From positions 87,912-151,911 of the forward strand of contig KN888128.1 of the NCBI GenBank assembly GCA_000934455.1: 64,000 nt of DNA, given 5' to 3'. Numbering within the stretch: the first letter of the stretch is position 1; the number at the start of each line of letters is the position of its first letter. The DNA is from Apostichopus parvimensis (Eukaryota > Echinodermata > Holothuroidea > Aspidochirotida > Stichopodidae). The position numbers were made by a program, and so were the translations under genes. Under the pieces are notes generated by a model. The model had not been told where the DNA came from. It made no database searches and saw only the letters and a list, made by a program, of their open reading frames with translations. Positions 30,001 to 43,338 of the stretch are shown here, piece after piece.

Positions 30001-33000
30001 ACAGACCTAATTTAGCATTACTTGGGAGAGTTGGCTTCAACGCCCTCAGATTCAATCCTCTATTTTTTTTACTATAAAATCCTTGATTTTCCTCTGGCTG
30101 TTCCATAAAGGTTCATTCCTCTATACCTAAATCAGTCGTTGTTGAGGGGGGAGGGGGGGGGTGTATAGACTCCACATTTGAAATCCACGAAAGCACCCAT
30201 AATAGCTCATCGATTGAAGCCATTTTAGACCACCTTCTTACTATTGAACAAGATTCGTAGGAAGATCTCGTTCTCATTTAGTGATCAAAATCGGAAAAAT
30301 CAACCAAAATATGCATGGGGTTGGTGGAGAGGACATGTTGAGACAATGGATAGTGACCTATCACCAATGCCAGAAAAACATCCTCTGGAGCCCTTATAGC
30401 TTTGCTTGGCATAAACTCGAAAATAAATTGATATGTGTCTCGACTTGTAGTTGTCACAGAGGCTCCTTGACCTTAGGGTGACCTAGACATCTCATCTGCA
30501 TGCATATTAGAACTGACAGTCGCACGAGAGGCAGAAATTCCAAAAGTATATAATATATCCGTGAAGTGATACGGTTGTGTGCTACCCAGCCCCCACCCTC
30601 CGTGTGTTTGAAGTTTAGGTCACACTTATTCTCAAAAAGTTTCAGATTTCCGAGATTCACAGGAAATATTCTTTGCCAACTGCAATAGGTTTAAAGGGAC
30701 GTCCTGAACTTATTAAACTTAATAGTACAGCATATAGCAAACTTCGGGGAATAATGAACAATATGAATCTCTTATATATTTGAAAAATTGCTCAGTTGGT
30801 TCGATACCGGAGCCGAACTTATGATTCTGGTTGTCTTGACTATAAAAGGAACTTCAAATACCAACCAAGCAGGATCGGATCATCGTAACAACCCATTCTG
30901 TCAAGTTGCAATACCGCCACCAAAACTTGAAAAAGTTTCAAACGCCTTGATCACTTCTTGTTCGTTGATCTGATTGGATAAACTTCCAAAAAGATATGGG
31001 CATAGGTGGAAGAAAATTGCAATAACTTGAGGCTAAGCACTGTAACGAACTAAACTGAAATGACTAATGAACTCAGCATGCCTTCGGTCGAAGACGGAGG
31101 AGTCCTTATTCTTTCAGCTGCGATGTATATATAGGCCTAAGTGTAATGACGGTATACTGTATGCCATTGTGTTGACTTTTAGTATTTAGTAAACAGTTAC
31201 CAAAATATCATGGGATTAGACATTTACCAATAGATAAAATATGGAAGAAAATTCTATCATAATGATGATAATATGTAAATAATAAAAAACGTACATAATC
31301 ATAAATTTGAAATCTTACTCTTTTCCATCAGATTTCAGAGATATCACATAATTTCATATAGACCTAGTACATATTATTTCAATATAATGGGGAAACAATT
31401 TTCCTGACCAAAGAAAACCCGCACACTAAAAACAGCAAATTTAGCCTTACCATGGTCTACGTGACCGAAATTACGGTACGCTCCGGGCTATTTGTGGCAG
31501 TTTCATATTTGTTTTCAATACCGGTTACTAAAGAAAATGTGTGTGTGCGCGCGTGTTCGTGTGGGATGGGAGGGGTAGTTGTATAATTTAAACCCATAGG
31601 CCTATGTAGAAACTGGTGGATTATTGTGGATAACAGGTAACAGTATGAAAGTCTATTTTACCTAATGTACGCAATACACAAATCACATTGTATTCGTCGA
31701 AAGTAAGTGAGACCGTCGCCCCTTTCACCATGTGGGGTATTAAATTAACTTAAACATTATCATGGAAAGTGATAGAACAATATTCCACTTATTCCTTTCC
31801 TCAGTAAAAGAAAACATGAGAAGCCGATTAACTAACAATAATCCTATGTGTTCATCGTTATGTTAATTTTTGTTTTCGTGTATTGCAGCCTTTTCTTTGG
31901 ACCGGTTTTATTTTCCTACCGATCTTGTTATGTTTGTTACTTCCATCAAGCTTTTATGCCTCCTGACCAGGCCAATCGGTCACCGCCTTAACTGTGATAA
32001 TCTCACGAGAATCACCTTCTTACGTCTCCTTTTCTTTCAACTGACTGTAATGAATAAATTACAGGAAACGCATGCCGTCCGTGATGCCAGTCATCAGTCA
32101 TATAACAAAGGCCTAATGACAAAGAATAAAAACTATATTTTGGACTTGGGTGGAGAGCGTTCGCTATATGACTCATCACATTATAGCTATAGCAATTTGA
32201 TGACTCCCTTACTGTTGTACTAAACCTACAAACGTACATAGAAATTCAAGTCTCAGCTCACGCCGGGCACGCTGTGCTCTTAGCTGTCAAATTTCATAAC
32301 TGTATCTTGTCTTAATGTACATATAGGGATATAGAAATAAATTGTTCTAATCGTTTCGTTCAATATGGACCAAATGATATTAATTAAATCGTGACAGCCA
32401 AAGCCACCTCAGAGACAACCCGCAAAGTTGTGAATGGTGAGTAGAGATTGTGGCTTGTTATTCACAGATAACACAACGAACAAGATTAGTACATCGACTG
32501 TTGTTGTGTTTCCACAAGGAAAGACACGCTTCTAAATCAAACTAAACAGAAAGGCATATGATACATGTACCTGTTCCCAATTTCAGGCGCCCTTATTCTG
32601 TTCTAAAAGAATATGCAAGACTTACTGTCGAAATTGCATAGGTCAGTACACAAAAAGTGACTGTACCTATGATGAATATACGCCATTAGAACCCTTAGAA
32701 TTGGAAATATACTCAACAGAAGTTACTAGGCGAAAAGTAGTGATGCTCATAATCTTTCAGTTCTTTCTCTATATATATTTTTTTGGCATTTAATGCAGCA
32801 TAACATTAAAAGTTTAATTTCAACGAATGATGACTACAATGAATGCATTCCCTAAAAGAAAGGATGAAAGTTCATCATCAGTATTTAGTTACGGTTGTTG
32901 CTTCGGCTGCAGTTGAGCAGGTAATAGATTGGCTATTGGCTACAATTCCCTTTTTTATAGCCATTGCATGGCCAGATTCAGCAACTTAGACTCCCCTTTT

Positions 33001-36000
33001 CATTGAATGAACTCAAGTAACTCAAGTAATCTCAAGTCATCTGTTTGCTAAGCTTGACTTCTATAGTTGTAGAGATTAAACCATATTGCTGTTCTGGGTT
33101 TACGCTTTCTCTGTGTACTTCTTTTCAAAGTTTCTCCCAGCAAGTGTGTTTACGTTACGCATGTACAACTGCACTGCATGCACACCGTAACGAGAGTGAA
33201 CTATTACGATCTAAAGGAGTAGATACGAGATGTATTTCTGAGAGACACATAGCGATTTCTTACTGGACTCACTTACATATATTCAAAATGACATGATCAT
33301 TGGATGGATTATTAGTTTAAACGGACAACTTTCCCATTATATGTTACAAAAAAGAGGTATTGTATTGCTTCGTTCATTTTATATAGTTTGATTTTGTTCT
33401 TATAATAATGCATGTTATTGTTACCTATGTGCTACACTTGCACAGATTGGCGCTCTGACTGAGTCTGAAAACTCTGACTGTCTGCAGCTTGTCATTGGTA
33501 TTGCAGTGGTCAATTTGTATTAGAACTTAGAAGTTGAAGGCCAGGGTCAGGCATTGACGAGGCCCATGTCTACCAGTAATGTTGAATGCATTTCCTTATA
33601 CTTAGTGCATAAACGTAAGTTGTGTAATGTTGATTTGGAAACTGTAATATTGTTTCTTCGTCTGTTAGGCAATGTCTGGTGCAGGAACAGCACACTAATG
33701 TTGAATTACAAAAACGAATGCAGGCTAGGCCCCTAGGCTACTACTAGGCCTCACCAAGGCCCAAAGTAACTTATAGGCTTCTCATGGACAGTACCAAGAT
33801 AGGTCACAGTAATTTAACCTTTTTACGTTAATTTTTCGTTAAATGAGGTACCGATCTCTTTCTCCATCAAAGTCACAGCAATTGGGGAAGAAATATGCAT
33901 ATTCTTAGACATACCATAATTAAAAAAGAAAAGGAAAATTCTTAATTTGAAAAGGACATATCCCAATTTAATATAGGCCAACTAAGTTAGACCATTTGTA
34001 TTAAAGGGGATCAAAGTCCATTTCGTCACCTGTTGTGGTAAAAGGAAATATTTCAAGATAATTGTGATGATTGTTTGCCATTAATTTTGCGCACACTACC
34101 ATTTACAACACTGATTACCTACACTGTCAGGACTGACATTTACTCTATATAATCCTTCTTTGAATGGTAAGACAAAAATATTTAGTCATAGTTCATACAC
34201 TTGACAATAAGAAAGTTGACTGAATTTCCAACCAATTGCTGCCATATTTTCAAATCTCAATGATTTTCTATAATTTGTTGCGGTGGTGCTACGTTTCTGT
34301 TCATCAAATTGGTACCAACTCTGCCGCCTAGTTCAACATGGCTATTAGTTTTGAAGTTTGAACTGACAAGTTATAGCTCAAAGCCTATCTGCCTAGGCTA
34401 TAGCATTTTGGCCTCTGGCTATTGCATTTTTGGACATTGAAAACTCTAGGCCAAATTGGTTATTATAGTTACCCCCCCCCTAAAAAAATCCAATTCAGTG
34501 AATGCCAAGCTTAATTGAAAACATCTAATCTGGTCCTAATTCCTAAATTGAAGTGAATATTAGCCAAATCTTTAGCAGGACCAAATAGTTAGTATCTATT
34601 CCTAAATTAAAGGCTAGCAAAGCTTAGGGCTAGATCTGTTATTAGCAGTAGCCTGTTGTTAATGTTTAACCATAGTGGTTTAGGACCTTAACACTATTGG
34701 TAGATGGGCTAATAAGCCATGGTGACTAATTCTTAATAATAGGCCTATGTGGTACCTTATTTTGTGTATTATTTGCTTCCTAACTTTGAAAACTGTGCCA
34801 TGCTTGTGTTGTGTTGTCCTTTACTACGCTCCACCATGGTCCCCACCTATACCTCTTTTCCGTCTTATCTCAAGCGGTCAGTCCACCCTGGGACTTGTGA
34901 TACCAATCGAGCACAGTAGATTTCTCAGAATGGTTGGTAAAGCAGCTGGGGAATAATTCAGTGTCAAATAATTGTCACTAAATTATCAAACTTTCAGTAA
35001 TCCTTGCACTTCTACGTACGTGCATTTCTACCTTCAAGTTATTTTCCCTAGTTGGGACCTGTAATTAGCTAGATTAAACCCAAACTCAATATATGGGAAT
35101 AATTTTGAGGACCTGATTCAGTTGGGATTATATTTTGACAACATTTCCAACTGTCATTTACACATACTTTATTGAAAATGTTGATGACAGTGATGACTCT
35201 TAGAAGTAAACCCACCAAATATGACTGATTTCTAATCTTGTTTTAATACCTAGATAAAACTTCAATTATGGAACAATCAGATTATTTGATTTCTTTTAAA
35301 TGTATAGTTTTGGTTTGAGTCATCGGAAGGATAAACTTATCCCTAGATGAAGAAACAGGAATGTCATCTGTTGAATACTGATCAGTTCCTACTGTTTACT
35401 GAAGAGGTTATTAGAAATACAGGAAGGATGATTGGTCGTTCAGGAAGTCAATGAGTGTCTCGCTATTAGTTAACCCGTACAGGGTACATTCTTTTTTTTC
35501 TTTCGGAGGTGATTGGGATGCTCCCGTATTTCGTTCTGAATTCTCGGAAAATCTTCTCAGGAAAAGTTATATAGGGAAGTTAAGCTTTTTTAAATTGTTT
35601 TAATAATTAGTTTCCTTGCTATTGGTTTTGCTCGTGGAGAAATTTAATTGGATTGTGTTAAGCAATAATAGAAAGTGATTGTACATAGTACTACAGTAGT
35701 GACTTCCTTTGCGCTTGTGTCATTGCATAATTTGTAAGGTAAGACTGTTATGATCATCCCACAATTTCCAAAAGTTTGGGAAATTGTTGCCTTGTATTTG
35801 TTCCTGTTTGACTCCATAATGTCAGCAAATCTCTTCTGAAATAGGTTGCTGAACATGTGTGTAAATACTCGCAATTGGTATTCGTACAGATAAATCTGGG
35901 TGGAATTCCCCTCTCAGAAGGGAGCTAAAAACCAGGTCAGGTCTTTCATAGGTTATTTTTTATAGCATTCAGTTTTCATTCTTGGTTTTTGTTTTATCTC

Positions 36001-36015
36001 TCTGTTTCTGTTTAG
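27001..36015. other. Intergenic stretch between XPO6 and the plus-strand exon
   Basis: Nine kb of AT-rich DNA. G-homopolymer patches at about 27,173-27,184 and 27,714-27,726, the latter with a GGGGGCACGTGCCCCC palindrome, resemble the interior of the hAT MITE at 10,059. A hairpin lies at 29,400-29,429. An untranslated 5' exon of the plus-strand gene should lie here or further left but could not be located. Confidence 0.4.
29400..29429. repeat. Perfect 11-bp hairpin
   Basis: ACCATGGAGCT, 8-nt loop, AGCTCCATGGT. It may be the remnant of a small foldback element. Confidence 0.6.
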
Positions 36016-36241
36016 GGTAGTGTGTGAGGATTATTCTTCATTGGAATTCCAACCAGGGGAATCAAGATGGAAAATTTTATCAAACTAAAATGCGAGGGCT
36101 GTCAAGCCCAATATACAGAGAGGAGTATACGCCTAATGAGAACTTTGAATGTGTCAGCAAGGAACATACTCTCCCCCTTCAGAAACAGTTCTCGCTTATG
36201 GGCCTTGGTCTTTTCGCTTTGCGTGATGCAGAGCTTTGCAG
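36016..36241 (+). CDS. Putative first coding exon of a secreted or membrane protein
   Basis: I do not recognise the gene. A good pyrimidine-rich acceptor (TCTCTCTGTTTCTGTTTAG) ends at 36,015 and a consensus donor, GCAG|GTAAGTAG, starts at 36,242. Between them, after a 51-nt untranslated stretch, ATG at 36,067 opens a frame of 58 codons plus one base that runs through the donor. The peptide starts MENFIKLKCEGC, contains a second in-frame Met (MRTLNVSARNILSPFRNSSR), and ends in the hydrophobic run LWALVFSLCVMQSFAG. Arg/Ser-rich sequence followed by a hydrophobic core and small residues is typical of a signal peptide, best if translation starts at the second Met. The acceptor implies at least one untranslated exon upstream. 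No later exon could be identified in the remaining 28 kb, so the next intron may be very long. Confidence 0.5.
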
Positions 36242-39200
36242 GTAAGTAGTGAAAGTAAATTTTAATGAAGCTATGAATTTTAATGCAAATTATGCTGCCA
36301 TTTTGCACAACGCGAGTGCTGGCAAGATCTCACTAGAGATACGAGGGTTTCAAATTGGCGTTCTTTGGTAGATGTCACTCAAACAAATTGCAAAGATCTT
36401 TTTGTTCAGTGTATGGTTCACGAAAGAATGTAGTCATGTTAACTTCCAAAACGGTATTGTCAGATTGCGTAGCTAACGATAAATTTGTTCATTTGCAAGA
36501 TTTCAGTGTTTGCTGGCGATGAGATATGCACGCAACTCTGTGGATTGTCCTCCTGTTTTCATTGTAGAGTAAAACATTGATAAAGTGCTTTGGTGCCTTT
36601 TGCACCCCAAGCCAGTATATTGCAATCGGATTCGTCTGATACTGCTCAGCGAATCAGCGATGCTTTCAAAATGCTTGGGAACTCAAGAGTTGTTGAAGTC
36701 GATGATGGGGTGACATCGAGCAGCCCGTTCCCAAAAAGTTGGACGATCTACCCGAAGTGCGGCCTCTCTTGTTGAATGGAGGTTATGTCTGCTTTAGGTT
36801 TGGTTCTTTTCAACAATTGATTTTGCCAAAATTGATCTTTTCATCAAATTATTTAAAGATGTACAAATAAATAAAACTGATCATCTTGTTGAAGTAATTT
36901 CTGCCAATAATCATTACAGGGACATTGATCATAATAACTGCTAGTTAAATGCTAACATGGCCACAAGCATCTTGCAACACACTTTTCAGCAAATTTCTTT
37001 TGAGCTTGAAGTGCTCCAAATTGGAATATATCACGGTTTGCATGGTATCCATAGAGTTATTTGAGGGCAATTGATGTTGATGGTAACATGATGACATACA
37101 TTTTGCAATGAGTTCAATGGCATCAATGTTTTTTCCCTCACTCTCAGTCTCTGTAATTTTTTTATAATCCACCCCCCCTCAAAGAAGAATGAAAAAGAAG
37201 AAAAATGCAGGTAGGATGATCCAATAGATACATGATTATAGCAAAAAAGAGTATGACTTTGAACACGACTTGAACGATCATGAATTCTATTAACCTTGAA
37301 AATTCTAATATGCTGTCTGAAATGTATATCAGGCTTTTTTAGGTGAGTAAAACCGTCAAGAAAAGACATAGACAAGTATGGATGACCTCTTATACAACTG
37401 TCCTCCTCTAAGTAACAAATATCTGACATGATTCATGAAACCGATGGTTTTACTTGGATATGATATGCAAATTTTCACAATTGACGTGACTTGCAGTCAT
37501 AAAACTATCAATTAGCATCCCTGTTCAATGTCTATTGATGGTGATTTTCTTTAAGCATTTTCTTTGTTTTTTGTTTCAATATTCAGTTGTCAAAGTTAAA
37601 TATAATGAAGGTGAAGTCCTTGGAACTTTCTGGAGAATTATTCTAATTACATTCAACCTTGAAAATATAGGGCGTGCTTTAACATATAGTCAAAGGATGC
37701 CTACAGTATGTGTGTGTACATATGATCAAAGTAATGAAAAAGAAGGTCAGTAAGAAAAATGGATGTATCCAGAATTGAACTGAAACTGAAATATTAATAA
37801 AATGGAAAAGCCAGTATCATTTCACTAAAATTAAATTACTTGAAAGTAGGGTAATGGATTTGTAACAAAGGTATCTATTTGGACAAAAGTATCGAGTCAT
37901 ATGCCTCGGCAAAGATGGAGACATTGCCTTGTTTTTGTAAATGTATGCATTATGCAATTTACATAAATTGTGTTCTTTTTTGTCTGTTTGTTGACCAGTA
38001 AGGTCCAAATTTTGATTATTTAGCAAGTCATCATCTGGTCAAATTTGATCCATTTCTTAATGTAACAGATATAACTTTTCGCACTGCACAACTTTAATTC
38101 TCAGTTTTCTTGGGTGAAATGGATACAGAATGCTAAGTATGTATTTTCTTGGGGGAGGGAGGGGGGAGGGGGAATGCAGGGTGGGGGTATGAAGTTTGTC
38201 TGTTGATAGCATTGTGGCTATTCAGTCTTGAAGTACTGAACTTGAGCAACCAGTTGTAATTTTGGCCTCCATGTAAACTAAAAACTATGAGAGCAATTTA
38301 TTATTCAGACTGACAGTCTATCTGTCAAGTAGATCATGCATTTAATTGAGTAAAATGTCTTTTGGGGGGGGGGGGGGGGCTGAAGACTGATGGCCGGCCT
38401 GGGGGGGGGGAGTTTGTGCATTTTTTGTATCCATCATCCATTAAATGTCATATATATGTGGGTCAGCCATATAAACCATCTAAATTTAGACAAAGGAGTA
38501 AAATATAGTCGTGTCTATTAAAAAACAGGGTTAAAAGCAATGAGTTGAAGTTTAGTATCATTTGCTGAATTCAACATGTAGTCAGTAAATGCATGTTGCA
38601 AAACAGTCACATGGGTATCATGTCTGCATGGTATGTATGTACACTAAGTCCCCATGGAGCAGTCTGTCACCTCCTCCAGCAGGATTTGCTCTATACAGTT
38701 CGGTGTTTACTGCCTCTACTATGCCCACAGCAGGAGCTAGTCACTGAAGGAAGTGAACCAAGAGACTAGTGCTGAACGCATGCTGTCAATTGTCCTCTCT
38801 GAAGAAATTTTTGTGGGTTTTGTGGAGGACCCCCTTATCCCTTTAGGTGAAAATATTCAAACTTTAGAAAAACATGGAAAAAGGAAAGAAGGGCTGTAGA
38901 TATTGGGAGGGTAACGACCCTAATTATACGCTGCCACATTGATCTTGGTTTGGTTTAGAAAAGGAGCCAAAGAACTCTTACTTATCGTGGTAAATTCTGA
39001 GGTGCAGAGATAGTGGCCTGATTATTGTCTTATGATAGGGAAGCTTTGTAGTCTAGAAACAGGTGTGGGTCAGGAGGTGGTGTTATGATGGGCGACCAGA
39101 CGATAAGCAACACATCCTTGACACACTGAACAGTTATAACTTAGTTTGTTTCAAAATGATGTCTTATTTTCTGGCTATATGAAAGCAGGAGCCCTACTGC

Positions 39201-42200
39201 AGAACAAACATTGGATTTGAGGATTTCATAAACATTTGGCAAAATTGTCCAATGTTAACAATGGGGAATTTCATAAAATAATAATAAAAGAAAACATATT
39301 GTTTGTGTGAAGACATAGCAATGATGGGATGGTTGGGGTTAATGTCTTGGGTTAAAGCTGGAGACAAAGGTTTAGGCATGTAGGTGCGTCATGAGGGTTT
39401 GAATCATAATTACATGAAATAATGTGAAAACATGAACTGCCACGTGATCTCCATTTTATCGAAAGAAAAATGTCCAAATGTCCATACTGACATTACAATC
39501 TTCACTTTATTGGTGCTCACAGTGTTACTTCTAAGTTTGCTAGAAATATCCACAAATGCAAAAGAAAAAAAAAAAGAAAAAAAAAAAGAAAAAAGAAAAG
39601 ATTACAGAAAAAAGAATGAACAGAAAGTTGTTCACTCATATTTGAACTTCCAACAAACATTTAACGTCCATCCTCAAAACATTGTTCCTTCTCTGATGTT
39701 GTAATCAATGTTATTTATTGCCTTATTTTCAATCTTCTGAAGTAATTTAGAAAAGGTACACCCCTACAGCAAAGTTCTTAGGACTTTGGAAACTTTCAGC
39801 AGTGTCTAGCCTGTTAAAAGTGGGAGCTATACATACTGACTCCTGTTACTGTGTTGTACTAATTACCATATAAGTTATTCTACAGTATACTGTTAATGCT
39901 GCATAGATGTGTTATGTACATGGTTTGTTTATAGAAAAGTCTGCGTAGACCTGCCCTTGTTTGCATTGCTATCCACGCTAACAGCCATTTATTTGCATGT
40001 CCTACACATATTATTATACCAAGGAATCGAACCACCAATTTATTTATTCACTGTTACATACCGATTATGTTAGCCATACAGTGTCTAGATATTAACTGTT
40101 TTGAGGTTTCATAGTTCTTGCCTAACTGTATCATTATCTTAATAATACATTTTTAATAAGAAAAGAATGATTCACTTATGAAATGGGTATTACTTTGTAT
40201 TCCTTGGGGTGTGAACAGTGACCACCAGGATAACACCTCCTGAGCTTGGATTGCTGTAGAATGTGACACCTGTTTCCCCCCTCTGCCTACTCAGCCGATG
40301 TGCAAGTTGCAAACCATTGAAACTTCTGATGAAAGATTTTCGGAAGCCTTAAAACAAAATTTTTTAAGAAAACAAACGTGGCTCTGCTTATTGAGCCACA
40401 GATGGCTTTGAGTATGCGTGATGTGTATACTTTAGCAGTTCAAAATCTGTCCTTATACCTGATTGTTGGATTTGGCTAAAAACTCAATTGAGGTGTTGCC
40501 ATGGTGTTTTAGCTATTGTAGGTAGGATATATATTGTAAGGTTGTAACAATGTGTGACACAGCAGCAGTACAGTCTCTCAGTGTGCACAATAGGCTAGAC
40601 TTTTTATCCAGGGATAAATTACATTTGGTATACAAAGTAAACAACTGCTGTTGTATGGGTTAGTGTCTGTGATGTACAGTATAGTATGCAAGATATCTAC
40701 TGTAGGCTCTCCCTTGATATCACACCTTTCTATTGATAGAAGAAGAAGAGCAAATATTTTGGAGAACTTTGGAAGTTGCCTCTTGTGTGTGTATAGTTGA
40801 GTAATGATAGATAAACTGGCTTAATGACTAACAAGAGAGTACACATTTCAATGTTATTTTATGTGAAGGATCTAACTTTGAAAACATTCAAGGTTGCAGA
40901 GTTCACTAGAGTGTCAGGAGCCTGTTGATTGCTGGGTGGAATGGTTTGAGTATATGATGATTCATGTATGTACATGGATGGGAAAGAAAAAAAAAGAACT
41001 TAAATGAGAGTTATGCAATTCATACGCCCATATTATCTACAGTTGGTTCAGTACTTTATATATGGTGTGCAGGAAAAGGGGTCATCTGTGATAAAAACTG
41101 TCAGGGGCAAAGGGGTATATTTTTTACCGGAGGGGGGGGGGGCGGGGTTTCTGTGGAAGATTGGGGACAGTAAACACTTAACAGTTTTGTCAACATTTTA
41201 CTGACTATTATATGCTATCAGGCAAAGACAATAACAAATTCCCCATACAAGGTGCCTGTGGGGCTGAAGTCATTACTGGTACTCTACATTGTTAGGGGAT
41301 CTGTGAACATTTATTTCATTGGCCCAAGGGTGGAAGAGGTTGAGAGGCTTGGTAAGCTAATCCTATATATGCTATCATGTAAATATTATATGATATCATA
41401 CATGAAATTGATTATCTGAAATTATGTCAATTCTTAAGGACATTCATAAATTATAAGCATTTTTGTGTTATTTTCTTGATCAATATTAATCTCGAAATTG
41501 GTTTCACTTGTATTAAGTTGAATTGTTTTGGCATTCAACTTCTCTCCATCTGACTCCATTGGTTAAAGTTAAAATGCTACTACCCTGGAGTCTTTTTGGT
41601 ACTCCAGTCAAGCATCCATTCGACGACAAGTTCACTTAAGCAACCGTTTAGCATGCCTGTAGATGCCCTATCTTGAATTTTGAAACTTCTGCAGGTACTG
41701 ACAACATTTACTAGCTTGTGCAGTTTAAAGTTATATGTGCATTATACTGCCAGGTAAATGACAATTTTATATGGATGGCTCATATATGCTGTTTATTTGA
41801 CACCCTTTCCAGTTTTTTTCAAATGAACAAAGTGTGCATAGAATTACACAATATACTGGCATAAATGTTATTCTATAGACAGTTATAAGATTGCACGGCA
41901 TGTCTGCTGTGTGTTGTAATTAAATGTTCAGCTGCCGTATGGCTTTCTTATTACAAAGTGATAAGTTCATTGAAGTATATTGTTACATGTTTGCTAAGAA
42001 TTACTTGTAAAATGACTTAGAAAGTACCAACTAGATGGACATGAAGTAATTGCCTAAAAAATATGGCTATACTGTTACGCCCTATGTTTGTACATGTACA
42101 TATAAAACACTCAGCACTTCTCTAATTCTCTGAGCTATTATAACACCGCACATGCAGTTGGTGCGTGACGACTGAAATAATTTGTTAAAAATAGGTGGTA

Positions 42201-43338
42201 TTTACAACACTGCACCGTATGTGTGTGTGTGTTGTACATCATGCTTGAAGGCAGCTATTGAATATAGTCAACAATTGAAAACATTCAACATTGTTTTCCT
42301 AGTAAACCAGTCCTTTGTTCTATATCTTTGTCGTAGACGGTTTCAAGAGACAGTCACCGTTTGAATTGATTTTGAATTGATGACTGGTTGTTTAGTGTAA
42401 TGTTAGCTTTAGTAAAGATGTGAACCCACACAGCAGATATACTGCACACATTTTGACCTCTTAGTACTTGAAATAATGCTGGAAATTCAAAATTGTCTCA
42501 TACATAAATACATACATATATACAATAGTTTACTTTAATATGATCACAAGTATAGTCTACTCTGTACATGTCCACTGTAAGCCAAAAATATTCTCAGCTC
42601 TCTAGGAAATGGAAAGAATTTATTTCAGAACTTTGAACAGGAAATGTCAGTTCTGATAGTTTGCTTAATATTTGTTTTTTTAAAAAGAAATTTCTGTGAG
42701 ATCAGTTTGATTGTGATTGTTATTGAAGTGGAATTTGTCAAATCTTGCTTTTTATAGTTTATTTGGATTTACTTTATCGTTGGCTAATATAATTAACATA
42801 TTAACATCCCATGACAATGTCTACTGTAGTTCATGGAAATGGCCTTCTTAAACGCGATTAATGTTATTATTAAAAAGTGTCGTAGCAACAACATTTTGAA
42901 CGTTAAGTCTCATGAAGTTTGAAGCTTCATTTGGTCTGATCAATCGCATTGCATCTTGTTTACATCATGTGTATTCTGTTAGTAAGTTTGGTGAAATTTG
43001 CTGACCACACCCAGAGAGCTAGTAAGGTTCTGGGTGGTACGTACTATATTCAACAAAACTTAAAACTGGTGGGATTTTTATAATGAAAAATACATTAAAG
43101 AATGATTGGATTGTTATCCATCTGTAATATTTTTCTGTTTCTCTCTTTGATTCCTCTTCTAATTTTCTTCCTCCCCACTTCTCTTTCTCTCCGTCTCTCC
43201 AATGAGGAAAATAAGAAAAAAAAGAAGAAAAACAATGTAAACACAGTGGATGGAAGTTTGTAGACTACATGATCTGTAATAACTTTAACCTATTCCAATT
43301 TGTGGTCTTAGTTTAATCGTCCATTAGATATCAACTCT
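36242..43338. other. Probable long first intron of the plus-strand gene
   Basis: No exon found. It contains G-homopolymer tracts (38,140-38,190, 38,365-38,410, 41,131-41,145), an A-rich GAAAAA tract (39,560-39,605) and a small hairpin GTGGCTC...GAGCCAC (40,378-40,399). Confidence 0.4.

Noticed and set aside
30020-30065. GATTCAATCC box resembling a tRNA B box
   Set aside because: No cloverleaf could be drawn around it. No tRNA gene was found in the window.
31870-32223. 117-codon plus-strand frame after TATTGCAG
   Set aside because: Residue composition is unconvincing and there is no donor. Length is possible by chance in 64 kb.
36590-36775. Plus-strand frame with VPFAPQASILQSDSSDTAQR and RVVEVDDGVTSSS
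   Set aside because: It looks coding-like but has no acceptor in a suitable place, ends in a stop without a donor, and does not fit the phase of the exon at 36,241.
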